NCBI GenBank assembly: GCA_031431335.1
Contig: JANPDG010000149.1
Coordinates: 1-15,823 of the forward strand
Direction: 5' to 3'
Source of the DNA: JAAFIP01 sp031431335
GTDB taxonomy: Bacteria > Pseudomonadota > Gammaproteobacteria > Burkholderiales > Burkholderiaceae_C
Length of the DNA: 15,823 bases
Part shown: positions 12,750 through 15,823 of the stretch, piece after piece
Position numbering within the stretch: the first letter of the stretch is position 1
Layout of the letters: every line of letters starts with the position of its first letter
Program-made: the position numbers and the translations under genes
The notes under the pieces: generated by a model
The model's input: only the letters and a program-made list of their open reading frames with translations
What the model was told of the DNA's origin: nothing
The model's database searches: none

Positions 12750-15320
12750 TTGGGCGCATTGTTTGCATTGCTGGCGGGTTGGGTACTGGGCTGCGCGGCT
12801 CAGCTGCAGCAAAGTAGTCTGTGGACGGGCTGGAGTTATGCGTTTTGCTGCTTTGCAGGCGTTTTAATTGCTACGTTTTTCGCTATTAAAAAAGATGCAG
12901 TAGCCAGCGATGGTTCGCCATTAACTGTCGTGCCCACAGGGCTAGCAAGCCGCATAGCCCAGGCCATGCGCCGCGCTAATGCCTTCGCTGCTTTGCGTAT
13001 AGTGGCTTATTGGGTAGCAGCCGCAGCGTTAGGCTTTAGCGCAACGGGCCTGCGTGCAGTGGTTTTTGGGCAAGATGCGCTTAAGCCCGCGCTTGAGGGT
13101 ATTGACGTGCAGGTAGTGGGCGTGGTGGCCGCTATGCCGCAGCGCAGCGAGGCGGGGCTGCGGTTTCGCTTGAGCGTAGAGTCGGCCAGCAGCGCTGGTC
13201 AGCCAGTGACTGTGCCGCCCTCGCTGCAGCTGGCTTGGTACAGCCAGCTGCAGCGCAGCGAGGACGCAGCCAGTGTGGCGTTTGCACAGCTGCAGCAGGG
13301 CGCGAGTGAGCTGCGAGCTGGCGAGCGCTGGGCGCTGAACGTGCGCCTCAAAGCGCCGCATGGCAACGCCAACCCGCACGGCTTTGACTACGAGCTGTGG
13401 CTGTGGGAGCAAGGCCTGCAGGCCACGGGGTATGTGCGAGCCACGCCGGCCAACGCGGCGCAAGGCACCGCTCCGCGCATGATCGGTAGTACCTGGCTGC
13501 ACCCGATCGAGGGCGCGCGCCAAAGCGTGCGCGACGCCATATTTAGCACCGTAGCCGAGCCGCGCTTGGCAGGTGTGGTGGCGGCGCTGGTGGTAGGCGA
13601 CCAAGCCGCCATCGAGCGCGCCGACTGGGATGTGTACCGCGCCACAGGCGTAGCGCATTTAATGAGCATTTCGGGCCTGCATGTCACCATGTTTGCTTGG
13701 GGTGCAGTGCTCTTGGTGGGCTGGCTGTGGCGGCGCTCGGGCAGGGCCATGCACTGGCTGCCCGCGCAGCACGCAGCGCTGATCGGCGGTGTGCTGCTGG
13801 CCACGCTGTACGCGCTGTTTAGTGGCTGGGGCTTGCCATCGCAGCGCACGGTGTGGATGCTGGTCACCGCGGCATTGCTGCGTCTATCGGGTAAGCAGTG
13901 GCCTTGGCCGTTGGTGTGGCTGCTGGCCATGGCAGTGGTGGTAGCGGTGGACCCGTGGGCGCTGCTGCAGGCGGGGTTTTGGCTGAGCTTTGTGGCGGTG
14001 GGGGTGCTGTTTGCCAGCGGTGCGCAAGCGCAGGGCGCAGCCACCATGCAGCAAAGAATCTTCTCAGCCGCGCGCGAGCAGTGGGTTATCACGCTGGCGC
14101 TGGCCCCGCTGTCGCTGCTGCTGTTTCAGCAAGTCTCGCTGGTGGGTTTGATTGCCAATGCGATTGCGATCCCGTGGGTCACCTTGGTGGTCACGCCGCT
14201 GGCCATGCTGGGCGTGCTGTGGGCACCTCTGTGGAATGTGGCGGCCATGGCAGTCAATGGGCTGGGGCAGGTGTTGCAATGGTTCGCGTTCATTCCGTGG
14301 GCGGTGCTGTCGGTGGCGGCACCGCCATTTATATTGGGGCTGGTAGCCGTGCTGGGCGGCATCGTGCTAGTCATGCGCCTGCCGTGGCCGCTGCGCGCCA
14401 TGGGCTTGGCCGCCGTGCTGCCCGCGCTGCTGTGGCAAGCCCCGCGCCCTGCTGACGGCCAGTTTGAGCTGCTGGCGGCTGACATAGGGCAGGGCAACGC
14501 GGTGCTGATTCGTACAGCGCGGCATAGTCTTTTATACGACACCGGCCCGCGCTTCTCGCGCGAGAGCGACGCAGGCCAGCGCACGCTGGTGCCGCTCCTG
14601 CGTGCACTGAGCGAGCAGCTAGACACCATCATCGTGAGCCACCGCGACAGCGACCACTCAGGCGGGGCACTGGCCGTGCAAGCCATGCAGCCCAACGCAG
14701 CGCTTCTGAGTAGCCTAGAAGACGGCCACGAAATACTGGCCGCACGTGACCCTAAGCAAGCCAACCAGCGCTGTGTGGCGGGTCAAAAATGGCAGTGGGA
14801 TGGCGTAAGCTTTGCCATCCTGCATCCGCAAGCTGCCGATTACGACGCAACCAATAAGCCCAATGCTCTGAGCTGCGTGCTGCGCATTAGCAACGGCGCT
14901 CACACCGCACTGCTGGTGGCCGACATAGAAGCGCCGCAAGAGGCGCGCTTAGTTGAACAGTACGCAAATTCTGTTCGCACCGAGCTTGCCCAAATGCCCG
15001 CAACGACTTCGACAAGCCCCGTCCTAGCGGTGAATATCTTAGAAGCCGACGTTTTGCTAGCCCCCCACCACGGCAGCAAAACCTCATCTACCGAAGCCTT
15101 CTTAGACGCCGTCAAACCCAAGCTGGCCATCTTCCAGTCTGGCTACCGTAACCGCTACAACCACCCCGCCCACGAGGTAGCCCAGCGCTACACCGACCGC
15201 AACATCCAAATGATTACCAGTCCTCAGTGCGGCGCAGCTACGTGGCGTAGCGACCAGCCCCACGGCGTGGCTTGCCAGCGGCAGATCAATAGGCGGTATT
15301 GGCAGCATCAAATACCTTGA
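12750..15320 (+). CDS. comEC: DNA uptake channel protein ComEC/Rec2
   Basis: The 856-residue polytopic inner-membrane protein moves single-stranded DNA into the cytoplasm during natural transformation. The order is N-terminal membrane helices and a soluble OB-like domain (about 105-230), the competence domain beginning DVYRATGVAHLMSISGLHV (about 300-318) with many helices, then a C-terminal metallo-beta-lactamase-like domain: ADIGQGNAVLI (D578), LLYDTGPRFS, SHRDSDHSGG (HxDxDH, 631-636) and APHHGSKTSS (H773-H774). The domain set is complete and no frameshift is seen. No in-frame ATG or GTG exists between the upstream stop (12696) and TTG 12750; with a weak AGG before it, TTG is the likely start. 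An insert of about 20-25 residues (740-762) derives from a REP-like palindrome. Confidence 0.93.
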   Translation: MGALFALLAGWVLGCAAQLQQSSLWTGWSYAFCCFAGVLIATFFAIKKDAVASDGSPLTVVPTGLASRIAQAMRRANAFAALRIVAYWVAAAALGFSATGLRAVVFGQDALKPALEGIDVQVVGVVAAMPQRSEAGLRFRLSVESASSAGQPVTVPPSLQLAWYSQLQRSEDAASVAFAQLQQGASELRAGERWALNVRLKAPHGNANPHGFDYELWLWEQGLQATGYVRATPANAAQGTAPRMIGSTWLHPIEGARQSVRDAIFSTVAEPRLAGVVAALVVGDQAAIERADWDVYRATGVAHLMSISGLHVTMFAWGAVLLVGWLWRRSGRAMHWLPAQHAALIGGVLLATLYALFSGWGLPSQRTVWMLVTAALLRLSGKQWPWPLVWLLAMAVVVAVDPWALLQAGFWLSFVAVGVLFASGAQAQGAATMQQRIFSAAREQWVITLALAPLSLLLFQQVSLVGLIANAIAIPWVTLVVTPLAMLGVLWAPLWNVAAMAVNGLGQVLQWFAFIPWAVLSVAAPPFILGLVAVLGGIVLVMRLPWPLRAMGLAAVLPALLWQAPRPADGQFELLAADIGQGNAVLIRTARHSLLYDTGPRFSRESDAGQRTLVPLLRALSEQLDTIIVSHRDSDHSGGALAVQAMQPNAALLSSLEDGHEILAARDPKQANQRCVAGQKWQWDGVSFAILHPQAADYDATNKPNALSCVLRISNGAHTALLVADIEAPQEARLVEQYANSVRTELAQMPATTSTSPVLAVNILEADVLLAPHHGSKTSSTEAFLDAVKPKLAIFQSGYRNRYNHPAHEVAQRYTDRNIQMITSPQCGAATWRSDQPHGVACQRQINRRYWQHQIP
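14971..15031. repeat. Degenerate REP-like palindrome inside comEC
   Basis: GTTCGCACCGAGCTTGCCCAA (left arm, 14973-14993) and ACTTCGACAAGCCCCGTCC (right arm, 15005-15023) are imperfect inverted arms; I count 16 of 27 complementary positions over the longer arms. The core resembles the GAGCTTGTCGAA / TTCGACAAGCTC repeat that is widespread in Burkholderiales and other proteobacteria. It is translated in frame within the beta-lactamase-like domain of ComEC, just before the LLAPHHGS motif. Confidence 0.65.
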
Positions 15321-15321
15321 T

Positions 15322-15345
15322 GCCTTGCGGCCTTGCAGCCTTGCT
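15322..15345 (+). repeat. Triple 8-bp tandem repeat
   Basis: GCCTTGC plus one variable base is repeated three times (GCCTTGCG, GCCTTGCA, GCCTTGCT), starting just after the comEC stop. The last unit overlaps the possible -35 element of the next gene, so copy-number change could alter its expression. Confidence 0.7.
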
Positions 15346-15368
15346 ATGGGCCTGAAACTTGCTATGCT
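15341..15368 (+). promoter_or_regulatory. Possible promoter of the ATP-grasp gene (extended -10)
   Basis: TTGCTA (15341-15346) is followed after 16 bases by TATGCT (15363-15368), which is preceded by TGC, an extended -10 motif. The expected start, about seven bases downstream, falls just at the ribosome binding site, giving a short leader. Confidence 0.4.
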
Positions 15369-15386
15369 GTCACTAGGAGAACCAAA

Positions 15387-15823
15387 ATGGTAAGTACCGC
15401 AAAATACGATGAAATGCATGCCACATCTACCAGCGTGCGGCAGCATTACGCTGCTTACGATGCTTGGCTTGGCCGCCAGCCGCGCGATGTGATGCGCTCG
15501 CGGCGGGACGAGGCGGAGATGATTTTTCGCCGGGTGGGTATTACGTTTGCGGTGTATGGCGAGAAGGACGAAGACGGCGCAGGTACCGAGCGGTTGATTC
15601 CGTTTGACCTCATTCCGCGCATCATTCCCGCGCACGAGTGGGACAGCATGCAGCGCGGCTTGGTGCAGCGCGTGACAGCGCTGAACCGTTTTGTACACGA
15701 CGTGTACCACGGCCAAGACATTATCAAAGCGGGCATCGTGCCAGCAGAGCAGGTGATGAACAACGCCCAGTTTCGCCCTGAGATGGTGGGCGTAGACGTG
15801 CCGCACGGCATCTACAGCCACAT
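15387..15823 (+). CDS. Circularly permuted ATP-grasp protein, 5' part
   Basis: The gene starts at ATG 15387 with AGGAGA (15375-15380) six bases upstream and runs off the right edge with 145 codons visible. The sequence has IFRRVGITFAVYG, LIPFDLIPRIIPAHEWDSMQRGLVQRVTALNRFVHDVYHGQDIIKAGIVPAEQV and NAQFRPEMVGVDVPHGIYSH. These are the hallmark N-terminal region of the circularly permuted ATP-grasp type 2 proteins (formerly DUF404/DUF407). The family is usually about 470-500 residues and often stands next to an alpha-E domain protein and a transglutaminase-like protein, a set thought to make or modify a peptide; those neighbours would lie beyond the window. ATP-dependent carboxylate-amine ligation is inferred from the fold. 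Confidence 0.88.
   Translation, partial: MVSTAKYDEMHATSTSVRQHYAAYDAWLGRQPRDVMRSRRDEAEMIFRRVGITFAVYGEKDEDGAGTERLIPFDLIPRIIPAHEWDSMQRGLVQRVTALNRFVHDVYHGQDIIKAGIVPAEQVMNNAQFRPEMVGVDVPHGIYSH

Noticed and set aside
12870..12904. GCTAC...GTAGC inverted arms around T-rich and A-rich tracts within the comEC N-terminus, as a further repeat copy
   Set aside because: Only the arms resemble the first half of the 52-bp unit, and the CACGTCGG half is missing. The match is too weak to call.
15102..15821. 239-codon and 118-codon minus-strand frames at the right end
   Set aside because: They lie opposite comEC and the clearly recognisable ATP-grasp gene with its good ribosome binding site; no domain is visible.
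1..15823. CRISPR array, tRNA/rRNA genes, prophage or intact insertion sequence
   Set aside because: No regularly spaced repeats, tRNA-like cloverleaf segments or transposase/integrase-like protein were seen on either strand. The dispersed 52-bp copies are kilobases apart and imperfect.

Overview
The window looks like chromosomal DNA of a Gram-negative betaproteobacterium of the order Burkholderiales, most likely family Comamonadaceae. This rests on gene content and protein style (trmJ followed by cysE, a long DUF349 protein, a NodB deacetylase of the TLDTGH type, ComEC, a circularly permuted ATP-grasp protein), moderately GC-rich coding DNA with AT-rich spacers, and a degenerate REP-like palindrome of a kind common in that group. 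No tRNA, rRNA, CRISPR array, phage gene or transposase is visible.

Layout. 2-463: 3' end of a tungstate-binding protein (tupA). 526-1212: membrane-anchored protein of unknown role, convergent with a DMT/EamA exporter (1209-2129, minus). 2175-2657: gamma-glutamylcyclotransferase-like protein. 2970-5825: large DUF349 protein with an Arg/Gly/Asp-rich disordered segment. 6122-8015: exported beta-propeller overlapping an exported NodB-type deacetylase, then a fatty acid hydroxylase-family membrane protein (8031-8984). 9024-9857: trmJ. 9863-10371: two tiny, exported, cysteine-rich proteins joined by an ATGA overlap and followed by structured RNA and a strong terminator. 10527-11303: cysE. 11387-12061 (minus): unknown protein with a C-terminal membrane anchor. 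12194-12664 (minus): RidA-family protein. 12750-15320: comEC. 15387 to the end: 5' part of a circularly permuted ATP-grasp protein.

Two things stand out. First, a 52-bp dispersed repeat occurs five times between 2666 and 11356 (four plus, one minus), and all copies align without gaps. Two copies lie just after stop codons. The other three lie inside genes: in the DUF349 linker, in the signal-peptide region of the deacetylase, and as an extra loop in TrmJ. They are read in different frames, so the conservation is at DNA level. ComEC carries a different, degenerate REP-like palindrome in its C-terminal domain. This segment of genome appears to have absorbed repeats into protein-coding sequence. 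Second, the cysteine-rich pair at 9863-10371 shares a CC-x5-CC motif. The smaller product is only 44 residues, with six cysteines in the last 18. This is the best candidate here for an undescribed small system, possibly for metal or redox handling, but its function cannot be read from sequence.

Most other genes are ordinary housekeeping or accessory genes. Likely transcription units are the beta-propeller/deacetylase/hydroxylase group and trmJ with the two cysteine-rich genes.
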